Assembly (NCBI GenBank): GCA_028023455.1
Contig: JAQFVV010000275.1
Coordinates: forward strand, 310,001 to 374,000
Origin: Epiperipatus broadwayi
Lineage: Eukaryota > Onychophora > Udeonychophora > Euonychophora > Peripatidae
Reading direction: 5' to 3'
Length of the DNA: 64,000 nucleotides
Shown piece after piece: positions 11,746 through 23,199 of the stretch; within the stretch, counting starts at the first letter, position 1, and each line of letters begins with the position of its first letter. Under the pieces are notes generated by a model. It was not told where the DNA came from, did not search any database, and saw only the letters and a program-made list of their open reading frames with translations. Both the position numbers and the translations under genes were made by a program.

Positions 11746-13689
11746 TGTACCAAGGTACATCACTACAGAGTGTTTTAAGAGTAAAAATACTTAGAAAATT
11801 TTGTTTAAAAAAACAAAAAACAAATGAAATTAAACAAAAGAAAAAAAAATTACACAAGTTTGAAGAAAAATAAATTTAAGAACAAAAGATTAGGGTGGGG
11901 GGGGGTATTGTTAAATTAAAAAAACAATAAAAAGGGGAATTGAAATAAAAATGATTTAATATTACTTTTAAATAATTTGTAATAAAACTAAAAAGGAAGT
12001 TCATTTTGTCTTATAATAAAAAGATTGAATGTGTGCATGAACAAATAGATTTTGAAAAAAGGAAAAGAATTTTAAAAGACAATGGAGAGCTAATATAATA
12101 AAACAAAAGGAAATCTAATTAAATGGCTAAAGGAAATTTGACAAAAAAACTAAATATTATTATTCACTTAAACCAATGACCAATAAAAAGATCAGAGACT
12201 TTAAATAAAAGAAACAAAAGTCCAATCAGAGTGAAAGAGAATGTATGATGGATCTGCAAGATAAGAAGTGCCAGGTATAAAAAGGAGAAGTTTGTATTAT
12301 TATAATATAAGATATAAAATAAGAGAATATAATAAAAAATAAGATAATAAAAAAAATTATTAATTCAATTAGAAATAAATTTGATCGAAATAAATTGGAT
12401 CAAAAAATTATTAATTGGAAATAAACTGCATAATAAATTGATTACAGAAGCTATTATTGGAAGAGAATGATGCTTTGCTGAACCCATAATATCATGCAGC
12501 CAGCCTGGGCCTTCTCTGCAGTACAATCAGCAGATAGTTTGAAGGACAAATCATGTTCAGGTGAAGTCTAAGGAACAGCTGAGTGTCCATGCTGAGATCC
12601 ATAAGAGTTCATATAATATCACAAATAAGGAAAGATGCACGAGGAATTAGCTCTAACCGGTTGGAACCAACAATTTACATAAGCTACATTTTGTCATACT
12701 TGTGTCAAATGAAATTCAAATCCTGGGTAACATTTCATTTTTCTTATTCTCCAATTCTTGATTTATGTGTGGTAGATAAGTGAATAAAAAAAACCTTTTA
12801 ACTTTTAACTTAAATTACAAACTATTATCTTCAGGATATAAATTATATTAGCTCCATTCTCCAACTTTTATTCTGAGTTATTATGTGTGTGTGCAAATTT
12901 TAATTAAATATGTTTTGTATTATTTATTTTATTTCAAATGTATTAAAATATTTATCTAAATGAAAAGAGTTTGCATGATTGTATTGCGAAACAAAGTGAT
13001 TATTTTAAAAATAGAGAGTGGGGGGTTAAATTAGTATTGAAATATTTATTACTAGAATGATTGTATGCTTTTAATATGATATAAAATGCTTATTTAAGAA
13101 AAAAAAGTGAGATTCAATGTATTATTGAAATATTTATGCTAATAGAAGGAATGTATACCTTTATTATTAGATAATATGTTTAATTTATGAAAATAGAGCA
13201 GAGATTGTAATATTTAGTCATTATTAGAAAGTGATTTAAGTTGAAGCTAAAAGAATAGGGAGTATCTTTTGAAATAAGGATTTTGAATGATGCAAATGTT
13301 TATTTGTGTGGAAAGTAAATTTTTTTTTTTATAATATTAAGAAATAGAATTTTTAGAATCGGTGGGTATTTCTAAGACAGCTATAATTCAATGAGCTAGC
13401 TGGGGTTTTATGTACTAGATTCGTTGTTGGTTGAGCAGACACATTAATTATTCCATGATTAACTGGTGCCTAAAGGGGTATCTTTAAAATAAATAAAGTG
13501 TTTGGTTGGCCAGTGTTTTAATTTAGTAGCAGAGTGTTTATGTTATTGGTGGCTCACTACCAATGACATTGTTCACTCCACCTGAGGGACCAGAAACCTT
13601 CAGAGATAGGACCATTTATTAATGGGAAAAAAAACCCAAAATATATTTATATTCTTTATTCTTATTAAAGAAAGAAGGTAGGCGGTTCA
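11746..13689 (+). repeat. 3' LTR
   Basis: 1944 bp, same start and end as the 5' LTR. It directly follows the polypurine tract. Its last bases and the adjacent target site are duplicated once more just downstream (13715 onward). Confidence 0.92.
12276..12285 (+). promoter_or_regulatory. TATA box of 3' LTR
   Basis: TATAAAAAGG is the same motif at the matching position to the 5' LTR copy. Conservation against a decayed background supports it as the core promoter element. Confidence 0.55.
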
Positions 13690-13745
13690 ATATGTATATA
13701 TATATATATATATAGGCGGTTCAATATGTATATATATATATATAT
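13679..13745 (+). repeat. Duplicated LTR-end/target junction with (TA)n
   Basis: The string ggcggttcaatatgtatata, made of the last bases of the 3' LTR plus the target site, occurs at 13681 and again at 13715, period 34, each followed by a (TA)n run. Local duplication must have happened after insertion. Confidence 0.85.
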
Positions 13746-13823
13746 TGATATGAAGATTTTCACAGGCTGCATATATAAAAGACATATTTTGTGGGTTCAT
13801 TCATGTTAAAAAATTTAAATATT

Positions 13824-13865
13824 GACATACCGACATTTCGACTTGATCACACAAGTCATTCACTG
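13824..13865 (-). ncRNA. Conserved Penelope-like 3' hairpin, hammerhead-like half (minus copy)
   Basis: The minus strand reads GACTTG, TGTGAT, CAAGTC, then GAAA, then ATGT.CGGT.ATGTC. GACTTG/CAAGTC is a perfect 6-bp stem. GAAA and a short stem ending in GUC follow, as in hammerhead ribozymes carried by Penelope-like elements. The CUGANGA box expected just before stem II is not intact (GUGAAU here), so activity is unlikely. Confidence 0.4.
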
Positions 13866-13984
13866 GGTAATAAAAGGTAGAAAGACAGTTGTAAAGGCAC
13901 TACAATCACTGATTTGAAAAAAAAATGTTAAAGTTCCACCATTAGCAAAAATGCTAAATTAAGAATGTTTTTTAAAAAAATCTT

Positions 13985-14180
13985 TACAAATAGGAGGAAG
14001 TTTGCATGTATCATCTTGCTTATTGATACAATATGGCCTTTTAGATATCTCAATAGCTTCTCTAATTTTGCACTGGTAAAAATTATCACATCTGGATATG
14101 ATCTTGGTACTAGAAAAAATCAATTTTATGACCTGAATCTATAGTATGGAGTGAGAGTGCTGATGATGATGAGGGTTGTT
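13985..14180 (-). pseudogene. GIY-YIG endonuclease C-terminus of a Penelope-like element
   Basis: On the minus strand the translation runs from NNPHHHQHSHSIL, through a one-base shift to DSGHKIDFSSTKIIS, then YQCKIREAIEISKRPYCINK and CKLPPI. This matches the conserved end of the GIY-YIG nuclease of Penelope-like elements (H..TGH.I.F, then a K/R-K-I-x-E-A-x-E-I helix, then N.D/Q.G and W). The Glu of the EAIEI helix, the likely metal ligand, is present. The copy has a frameshift and lacks the GIY and YIG strands and all RT, so it is a fragment. Confidence 0.75.
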
Positions 14181-14358
14181 TAAAAGGCCAGATTGTATCA
14201 ATAAGCAAGATGATACATGCAAACATCCTTCTATTTGGAAAGATTTTTTAAAAAAAATTCTTAACATTTTTGGTATTGGTGGAACTTTGTTTTTTTTCAA
14301 ATCAGTGATTGTAGCACATCTACAACTGTCTTTCTACCTTTTATCACCCAGTGGATGA
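14176..14358 (+). pseudogene. Second, shorter Penelope-like endonuclease C-terminus
   Basis: The plus-strand frame reads FKRPDCINKQDDTCKHPSIW, the same residues as the minus-strand copy at 13985-14042, then runs into the 3' untranslated part of the element. It begins only at the KRP motif, so it is more severely 5'-truncated than its partner. A longer open frame continues to 14358 by chance through the untranslated region. Confidence 0.7.
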
Positions 14359-14390
14359 CTTATGTGATCAAGTCAAAACATCGGTATATC
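14349..14390 (+). ncRNA. Conserved Penelope-like 3' hairpin, hammerhead-like half (plus copy)
   Basis: This is the plus-strand counterpart: GACTTA.TGTGAT.CAAGTC, then AAAA instead of GAAA. One stem pair is lost and the GAAA box is mutated. It is more decayed than the minus copy. Confidence 0.35.
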
Positions 14391-14444
14391 AATATTTAAA
14401 TTTTTTAACATGAATGAACCCACAAAATATGTCTTTTAAGTATA

Positions 14445-16800
14445 TATATATATATATATGATCGATATTACAAGCGTGGCATGGCTAAAGAGATTGAAAC
14501 TTCTAATGGTGTAATAATAAAATATTGAGAGCATATTGGCAAATTAATGAATGTTTATTTAGTCAGTAATATTAACAAAGACATAAAATCATCATCATCA
14601 TTGTCGAACAGTGCAAGTACTTACAGCTCAGAGAATGTGTTTTGGATAGAGAACGAATGTTAGTTTATTCTAAATTGTTTTATTAAATTTATTTTATTAA
14701 TGATAATTATTTTAATTCTATCTCGGTCTGAACTGCATATCTCTGTAGCTGAATTATATAACTAACCTGACGAAGAGCTATATTATATTATATTATATGA
14801 GGTGATAGAGGGTTGGCTACCCGTCCTATATGGAAGCGTCCAATTTACTTTGATGGAATGTGACCGTTTATTTTTGATAGAAACGTATTTCTTTAAAAGG
14901 TTAGAATATATATAATTGGAGAACTTGAACTCAGACTTTCAAACTCCTCACAGCTATCCACTTCGTCTTATACAACCAATACACATATCCACATATGTGT
15001 AAAAAGATAAGTTATCTGCAGTATACATATTTCATGCTGAAGCAGCAGTCAACACTATCTTCCACACATATTGAAGCAGATGATCTGATGCTCAGATCCT
15101 GCTTCACAGCCCACATCCAATCTCCTACCACCTAACTGTATTCAAACCCGCCTGTATGCACATATATACATAGCTAATAATATATATATTTCTTTTGATT
15201 AGTATTATAACATAAATCACATTATCACGTATGTATTTTAATTTAAAAATATTTTATTTAATAATATTCTCATGTATATACAGGTGTAAATAATAAATAT
15301 CTATATATTTCAGTGTAGGAGATTGCAAATAAATTAATAGTTATATTATATATAAGATATTATATATGAAATTTATTATTTTTTTTATATATAATTTTGT
15401 AGCCAGAAATGATGCAATCTTGTTAGATAGTCTCTCGAAAAACAATTACCCGGAAGACCCATTAGATTAAAGTAAAAGATTATGAATTGGTAATAATAAA
15501 ATAAACCCATTGGTGGAAATTGTCCATGCTAGCTTGTTTTAAAATCATAAGATATATTTTAGAACAATCGTTCGAGAAACTGTTAAAAAACTTGCATTGT
15601 TTCAAACATCTTACCAGATAAGAGTATCCGGTCAAACTATTCCAGATGAAACTTAAGTGCTTAAACTGCCTCAGGTCCAGCAGTAGTTGCTAAGTTACAG
15701 CTTCAAAATAAAAGTATATATACTGCTGGATTTGAATCCACAAAGAGGAGATCATTAAATAACTATGTTGTTATACATATTCCAAGCCAGTTTTAATTCT
15801 CACTCAATGTGTCATGAGTAGGAAATTTTCACCTTGTCCCTCCATTTTAATATGCTGTTCCCATGAACGAAGCTCTGCATCCCATACTACTGAACTTTAT
15901 GTATATTTTTCCAGTGAAAGTGAAATGCTATCTCTCATATTAATAATGCTACCCTAGATCTAGTGAAATAATACTGATGGACTGATTCCTAGTGAAACGC
16001 TCTTCCAAATAATCAAGGTAAAAGAACTTTGACCGCTTATAATTCCTAAATCCTGCCTTCTCTGTAATATTTATATTTTAATCACCTATTTTAAATGTCT
16101 TCAAAATATGTATTCATATAACTCTATATAACTTATCTATATTAAGCCTCCTATAAAATGTTTTTCCTTTTCTTTTAATTCCAAGCGGCAAATAATTTTC
16201 ATTTACATTTATGTATTTATATTTTAAAATAAATGCCAATAGTATTCTAAAATCGCCAGCATATAATTCATTTTCATTTCCCCACCCATCATTTACTGGG
16301 TAAATAATTTATAATTTGATCAAAACAAGTCTTATTCGACTTGCCCAGGTGCTCGCGATTTTAGATAAATAAACTAATTATATTTTTAAGTTTACTGTAG
16401 AAAACAGATTTGACATCTGTATTTCACATTCTCCTTCCTAAATAATGCACTATCTTTTATTCTTAAATTATATATGTAAAACCCATCTTAGCTATTACCA
16501 CCAACCACTTATATTTTGTAATCATTTATATATTTTCACAAGGGCATTGATTAACCAAAATTGAGATTTATTAAATGTGTAAAAAGTAATGAATAATATT
16601 AAGTAACATAATGTAAGGGGGATCTTAAGAGCTTAGTTTTATATTTAAGTATAATTATTATCCCTGTTTGCTTAGTCAAGCCATATCATTATGCCGAATA
16701 TTTCATAATTTGTGGGCAATAAATATGTTTCGATGATCTTTAGAATTATATTTATATATTATATTATTAAACGTTACGTGCATAAAGGCCATTTCATATA
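14445..16800. other. Non-coding interval
   Basis: No frame with recognisable protein similarity. Apart from a tRNA-like SINE scrap at 14927-14990, it is A+T-rich sequence with scattered short (TA)n and A/T runs. Confidence 0.6.
14927..14990 (-). repeat. tRNA-like SINE fragment
   Basis: The minus strand has the same layout as the pair at 30057-30176: ATGTGTATTGGTTGTA..., then a GTGGATAG stretch, then GAAAGTCTGAGTTCAAGTTCTCC. The B-box-like core AGTTCAAGTTC is decayed. The shared ends indicate one dispersed family. Confidence 0.5.
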
Positions 16801-16811
16801 TATATATATTT

Positions 16812-17265
16812 GTGCTTCTTTCTCACATGGAGGCATCCGCAAAGTCGGGCCCCATCGTCATTCTCTATGTCCTTAAACCAGGCTGTAAAAACACCCTGGG
16901 GGCATCCTTGGTCTTATGTGCATGCTTTATACAGGGATCGCTCTGGAAAATCCAGCCGTTAATGACATTGCCAACCACTCTTCATCATCCATGATTCACC
17001 TGTACTTCACTCCAGGGAATCTGGACTCTTTCGTTCGTCAAACCGACCCTGCCTACATTTGCAGAGGAAATCGATCCACTTCATTATTAAAAATTCATGA
17101 AGCACACTCCAGGATTCATAATTGGACTGACCCAATCAGCCGCCATGCATGCACCACCTTTCAGTGTCTTATTAGTCACCCAGAAGTATTCATAAGCTGT
17201 AATGAAATTATTTCTTTAAACAGACATATTTCCATCAGTTTAATATACATATTAATGCGATAGAT
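16812..17265. other. Unassigned island of higher G+C
   Basis: This stretch is distinctly richer in G+C than its surroundings and contains two overlapping plus-strand open frames (16812-16994 and 16916-17263) in different phases. Neither has a motif I recognise, and codon use gives no clear winner. A CCAAT-type motif (GACCCAATCAGCC) lies at about 17130. It could be an exon, a promoter or a piece of a mobile element. Confidence 0.3.
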
Positions 17266-20200
17266 TTTGTATCGTTTATATAATTATTCATTACCCATCC
17301 CGCGCATTAATTATCTATAACTCCAAATTAATCATAATATTGAATGTAACCAAATATAATATCTGCTTGTAAAATTATTATCCTTTTAAATTAATTAAAT
17401 GCTCTTTTCGTCTCTGGGGGTATAATAGGATTCTAGTAAAGTATTCCAATAGTGCTAATTTATTAAATCCCATATATATTATTGGCATAGCCACAAATTT
17501 TAGGTTATCGTTAAATATGAATAAAACACATATATAATACTCATGAGGCTAACGTCGGCTAAATAACCTGACATATTTTTATTATTAATAAATCTTAAAT
17601 ATATATATCAAACTCGAACCATTGCTTTCTTTTAGTTAAGTTAAAATATTAAGTTATTACTTATGCTCAAATATGACTAGATGATCTCCGCCCAATACAT
17701 AATTAATACGCTATGTCGTGAGCCTTCATTGCTCATAAAATATAGCTAATTATTAAGTTATTCTATCATATAAGTTTAGCCTAGTGTCTTTTTGTGTCTC
17801 TGATGATCGATGCCGGCGGGTGAGAAGTAAATTAATCGATGCCATCGGGATTGTTGCTCATAATGTTATAGATCTGGGAAATAGGCAAATAGGGCAGAGT
17901 TCATGAGTGTTCCTGACCTGTGTATCTTGTGCATGATTGGATTCGAGGTACTTTTGTCTAGATGCTAGATCTTGTTATGTGAACATACAAATCCGACCGG
18001 CACAATATATACAATTATTCCTCAATTTATATTAAGATAATAAATCTTCAACCTTTATTGGACAAGCTTCCATCTTCTCTACCCTCCAATGCTTCAGCCA
18101 TCCATATCATTGAAAATCAGAAGATGGAACACTCAAGGTCTTTGTTGCTGCCAATATTATTGTCATACTCATGTTGACTTTAAGTTACTTTGACCCCTCA
18201 TATATAGGACTTTAATACATCCATTTACATATACAGAAGAGGGATGGGCAGAATACAGACTGAATAGGTAATATTTAAATACATGTATTTAATATATATA
18301 CTTAATTATACAAAACCTGAATTAATTAAGTTATTGGAAAATGACTATACAAAATGATTGAATAAATTAAATTAATTTATTCACTTAAATCCTTTAAAAT
18401 TTAATTTCATATACTAAAAACATTCATTAATTAATTTATATTTTCTTAAATCATTACTTTCTATCAACTTCAAAAAATCACAAACTCACAAAACTTTTAA
18501 AGGTGAAATATTTCCATTCCATATAATAATTCACTCTGTGCTTATTTTTTGTAACTATTACTTTCTCTTATTTATTAAATTCTTTATATTATTTTTTATT
18601 TGTTATCTTAGTAAAGATTTAAACCTCTATTTTTATTTTAACTTGGATTAATTTTTTAAATTAATATAGCTTTTTTAATTTCTTGTCTTTTCTATCATTA
18701 GTATAGTAAATTATTTTTATACAATATTTTGCAAAGTTAAGACCTGTTTCTATTGAATGCATGTAAATAGGTGATCTTTATTCCCATTTATGTTGTTTCA
18801 GTCTAATAATACTTTAATTCTTTCTTTTACTTATGCAATTACTTTTAATATTATTAATCTGACATGTTTAACATGTAATCTCATACACCCCATTTATGCA
18901 GTTTTTAATATTTTCATTATAATTTTTTATATATTTATTATCCAATACATTAAAAATATTATATATATATTACTACTGTAACAAAATGAATAATAAATCA
19001 GACAACTAACAAGCAAAACTATGTAACATATTTATTAACACATAAAATATTTCAATAATTTAAAAGATAGTTTATTTCTCACATTAGTCACACCAAAGTT
19101 AAAATAAATAAATAAATTGATAATGGAATTGTGATGGATTCTAACAAATTACAAAACCAAATACTTCATTTTTTTTTTTTTTTTTGATTAGTAAAGAAAA
19201 TTTTTATAAGATTCTCTTTATTTATCTTACTATAAAGATTTCATGAATAACTTTTAGATGAATTTCATTATAAGATTCTATTGTACACACTGATAGTATT
19301 GCTTATTAGTATTTAATCTTAATAATTATATTATTATTTAACTGACATAAATACAAAAAATGATAGGTAGTTCATATACATTTTAATAAGAATTAGATCC
19401 TTAGATAGAGTATAAAATTAATGATCTAATGAGCATGAAATGCTGAACCATCCATGTATAGTATTTTGTATTTACATATAATAAAGAAAAAAAAAACCTT
19501 TCTTATCAACAATTATATAACTCATTATCCTATATCATACCCTCAGTTCTTTACATAAAGGCAAAGAGGAGACTTTTGTGAGAAAACACATTTGTATATA
19601 TTACAGTATAGTGGATGTGATTTGGATTTTCATATTTCTAAACAAATCTGTTTGCAATTCAAGTGTAAATATAAACATTCATAACATATCATTATGTTAA
19701 CACATGTGTAACAAACTAACCATCATATTTCAGACTTGCTCTATGGAATATATCAATGTTATATAGTGTAAAACTACAAATACCTGTTGAGCATCTACAT
19801 TTATTTACATAAGAGCAGAAATATCACATCTTTATCTATATTTATTTAGCATGCAAGCAGGAATTCCACATCTACATCTATTTTATTTAGCAGAAATGCG
19901 AACGTCTATATAATCAAGACAGAGCAATATAAAACACAATTAAAGGCAGTCTCCTTATTGCAATATTTTAATAATAATATATTGATGCATATTACAAACA
20001 TTGAATATATATGAAAATAATATTAAATACACCCACAACTCAAGCTCAGCATCTTTATAATAACTTATAAATCCACATATTTGAATTATTGAAATCACAT
20101 TATTATTTTACAATAAATTCTAAAAAATTGTAGCAAACATTTTATATTTAATCATTCAGCAATATAAAAATAACTTTGAAGAATTATTTAAATTTAAATC

Positions 20201-21650
20201 TTCTACACTGTCTAACATCTTTGCTCATCCGTTCTTTTCTGATATTCAATTATTTTGTTAAAAATTTTAGATAAGGTTATTATGACATTCAAGATAAAAT
20301 TATTTATATATTTTTAACTTGAATTCTGACAATTTTATTACTATAATTAGAAGACAGCTTTTTTTTTTTTACTGCATCAAACATAAATAAGTCTACGCGT
20401 TTTGTTTTTTTAAATCTAAGAATAAATTAAAATATCGTTTAAAACCTTAAAACATTTTATTAACTTATTGCCATAAAATATAATATCTTATAAAAGAACT
20501 TTAAAATACATGAAATAATCACTGTATTAAAGGTAATTTATCATTTCATATTACAGTTTACAAATGACTTGTGCGCAAATGGAGATGTAAATAATATATA
20601 ACATTATTTTAAATTCGAACACGTTCATAGCCGCAAATATGATCTATCTTTTAGTTATTTACTTCAGAGTTCTGATATAATTATTTTAGATATTGGCTGC
20701 ACTTCTTTTACTTCTTTATTATTATTTGTTTTGGATTTTTATATACGATATTTAATCTTTTGCATTAAGTTATTAACTTGTTATATAAAGTGAAGCAATG
20801 CACAAAATTTCATTAAAATATTATGATGATTTTCCATATGAAGTTGGTTTCCAAATCTAAGAAGAATGTTAATTTTAGCCTGTTATCGATATCAGGATTG
20901 GCAATGAAGCTAAATTTTAAATTTTATCATGGCAATTTCAAAATGCAGTAGATATTTCTTTACAGCAATCTTTAGAACAATGCAGACAATATAATTCCTT
21001 CTACCAATTTTAGAATCTGTCAAACCATTGAAATCCTTATTGACCCTGCTTTAAATTATTTTATTTTTAAAATAATGTCAATCGTAATACATGACAAACA
21101 TATGTTAAAAATTAAATCTTTTTTGGCATCATATACCATTACTACCACCACCACCACTACCGTCATCATCATTATTAGTAGCTTTCAAAAGGATTTTACT
21201 ACATATAACAAGAAAAAGGTTACATTAATAACTGTTTCACCATATGCAGATAAATTGAAGTTAATATAAATGAACTGAAAATTGTAATGGGAGGGGGGGG
21301 CAACAAAAGCAAGGGATATACATGTGGTTTACAAATTTGAATTTACATATTTTACACATACATTCAATCAGTTTTATACATTGACAATGCTTTTTGTTTT
21401 CTCTTTTATTAGACTCTTTTCATGCTATAGTTTTGAGCATTGTTGCAATATGGACCAAGTAGTTGTGTACATCTCTTGGGATATAACTTTTTCATCCCTC
21501 AAGCAGAGTAGTTCTATTTTGTTCCAGAATGTATTTGAATGTCTTCTTGGATTATTGTTATATATGAAAGAGCTTCTTGTATACCATAGTGAAAATAATG
21601 TAAAAGTACTTGCTCAAATATGTGGGTAGCTACCTTTCACAAATGATTGG
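17266..21650. other. Non-coding A+T-rich interval
   Basis: No recognisable gene. 17790-18200 is slightly less A+T-rich. A short trinucleotide stretch (ACC/ATC units) is at about 21137-21180 and a G-run at about 21289-21300. Other open frames are low-complexity. Confidence 0.6.
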
Positions 21651-21659
21651 AAAAGAGTT

Positions 21660-23180
21660 TGGAAGTCACTATTTCTTTATATGTATAATGATGGTATGGA
21701 TGAGTGAATATTATCAAATGCAGGGCAGGTAAAAAGAGTCACTGAGTCTCAGTCTCTCTATGACATAACCAGCATATGTCTTCTGTATTTATGTAATGAC
21801 TTCTGTATCTATAAAAGTGTAAGTTGGTAATGCTTCAAGATTTAATTTAAGTAGAAAATCATAATATTTGGGTTCTAATGATCAGAATTTGAATTTTTGG
21901 GTTAGTTGTCTATTGTTAATGTTTAGAATTGTTTTTTTTTTTTATCATTTAACACAAACGGAGAGCAAATTATCTAGTATATATCCCAATTTTCAGATTT
22001 ATTTTGAGTGGTGAATAAGGAAAGTTTGGAATGTTGAGTATTAGTGTAAGCAAGATTTTCCAGTATCCATTGACTGGTGGTCACTTATCTGTTGGGGTAA
22101 TTAATCTTGAAGAACACTTTCATGTATGGAAATAAATGAGCACAAGCAGAAATAAGATTTAATGACTTTTGAATGTTAAAAATATTTATTGAATGTAGTT
22201 TCAAACCATATGTGTTAGAAGAGCTTGAATACATTTTAGTGAAAGAGAAACAATCTTTTTTGCCCCACAGCAATTTTCTACATAATGAATTTATTTTATT
22301 AGTAAAGGATTTAGTGTATAGTATTATTGCAGAATAGTATGTGATTTGAGTCATATTTAACAGATTAAACAGTCATACTTTTGAGTACAATGATAGGTCA
22401 GATTTTGAAAATGAATCAATTATGTTTTCAATTTTATTTTTAATTTTGTCTTGTATTTGTCAATGGATTTCTAGATTGCTCAAATAGAAGGGGAATCCCA
22501 CAAAAGAGATAGGTTTTCCTTTAAAATGTTGTGTGTGAAATTATCCTATATATATTGACCAAGCAGAAAATTTATCCATGTTAACTCCAGCTTGTATTTG
22601 GTAGTAGATGAATTAAGAATTTTTAATAGAGTTGAGATCTATTTTTTAGAGGTTAAAAAAATCGAGACATTATCCATGTACATAATATAGGAGATATTTG
22701 CTTTCAGATCAGGTATGTATATACCCAATAATTCTTTCTCTATCATATTCAGTAGAGAATTCATATAGATAGTAAAAAAGGGCACTTAATGAACCTTGTG
22801 GAATTAAACAGTAAGGTACAAAAGAGGACGAATTCTTACCATTAAGTATAATATGTATTTATTGAATTAATAGAAGATTCGTGATTAGATATATTAAGAA
22901 TCTCAGTATTGCTGTGTCTGCTAAAGCTTCAACAAGGAGTTCAATTGGAATCATATCAAATGCTGATTTTTATATCCAGTTGGATCACAACTGGACTATA
23001 TTTTTTATTATTTCTAACAGAATCAACAATTGTTTTGAATAGAAAGGATGCTTTCATTGTAGATGAGCCTTTCTTAGCAAACTGCATTTTAGATAGTATA
23101 GATATAAGATAGAGTTCTATTTTGTCTTTAATGATTGACTCTAGCAGTTTGATACCAGTGGGCTTATCATTGTTGTTGTT
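21660..23180 (-). pseudogene. LINE reverse transcriptase fragment with C-terminal zinc motif
   Basis: On the minus strand, from about 23175 downward: KPTGIKLLESIIKDKIELYL (RT motif 2 region), a KKGSS..ASFLF segment, VVIQLDI...SAFDMIPIELL (palm with the first catalytic Asp), IPQGSLSALFYY, then a degraded active site YMDN. A cleaner block at 22085-22354 has INSLCRKLLWGKKD and GLKLHSINIFN, the ...LWG...GGL.L.SI..FN signature after the RT of many LINEs. About 300 bp further on, CWLCHRETETQ.LF (21721-21774) resembles the zf-RVT C-x2-C...ET..HLF motif. Several stops and shifts make it dead. The clade is not assigned. Confidence 0.7.
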
Positions 23181-23199
23181 ATTATTGTTATTATTAATG

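Larger units (their letters stand above)
5551..13689 (+). mobile_element. Full-length but inactive Ty3/gypsy-type retrotransposon with about 1.95-kb LTRs
   Basis: Two long direct repeats (5551-7532 and 11746-13689) flank gag, protease, RT, RNase H and integrase in the standard gypsy order. A primer site follows the 5' LTR and a polypurine tract precedes the 3' LTR. The sequence atatgt stands immediately before the 5' LTR (5545-5550) and again after the 3' LTR (13690-13695), a target-site duplication. The copy therefore inserted as one unit and has not recombined. Every coding domain has stops or frameshifts, and the LTRs differ by many substitutions and indels, so it is old. There is no envelope-like frame between integrase and the polypurine tract. 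Confidence 0.93.
13777..14437. mobile_element. Inverted pair of Penelope-like element 3' ends
   Basis: 13777-14042 and 14180-14437 are reverse complements of each other with mismatches and indels, separated by about 137 bp and flanked on both outer sides by (TA)n. Both arms carry the end of the same coding sequence (KRP.CINKQDDTCK) and the same 3' untranslated region, reading outward from the centre. The arrangement suits Penelope-like elements, which often insert as partial, inverted or tandem copies. Both copies lack RT and are 5'-truncated. Confidence 0.75.

Noticed and set aside
13824-13865. Active hammerhead ribozyme
   Set aside because: The CUGANGA core is not intact in either copy, so only the stem II, GAAA and stem III half is supported.
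21324-21629. 101-codon plus-strand frame
   Set aside because: It is antisense to the region after the minus-strand LINE and has no recognisable domain.
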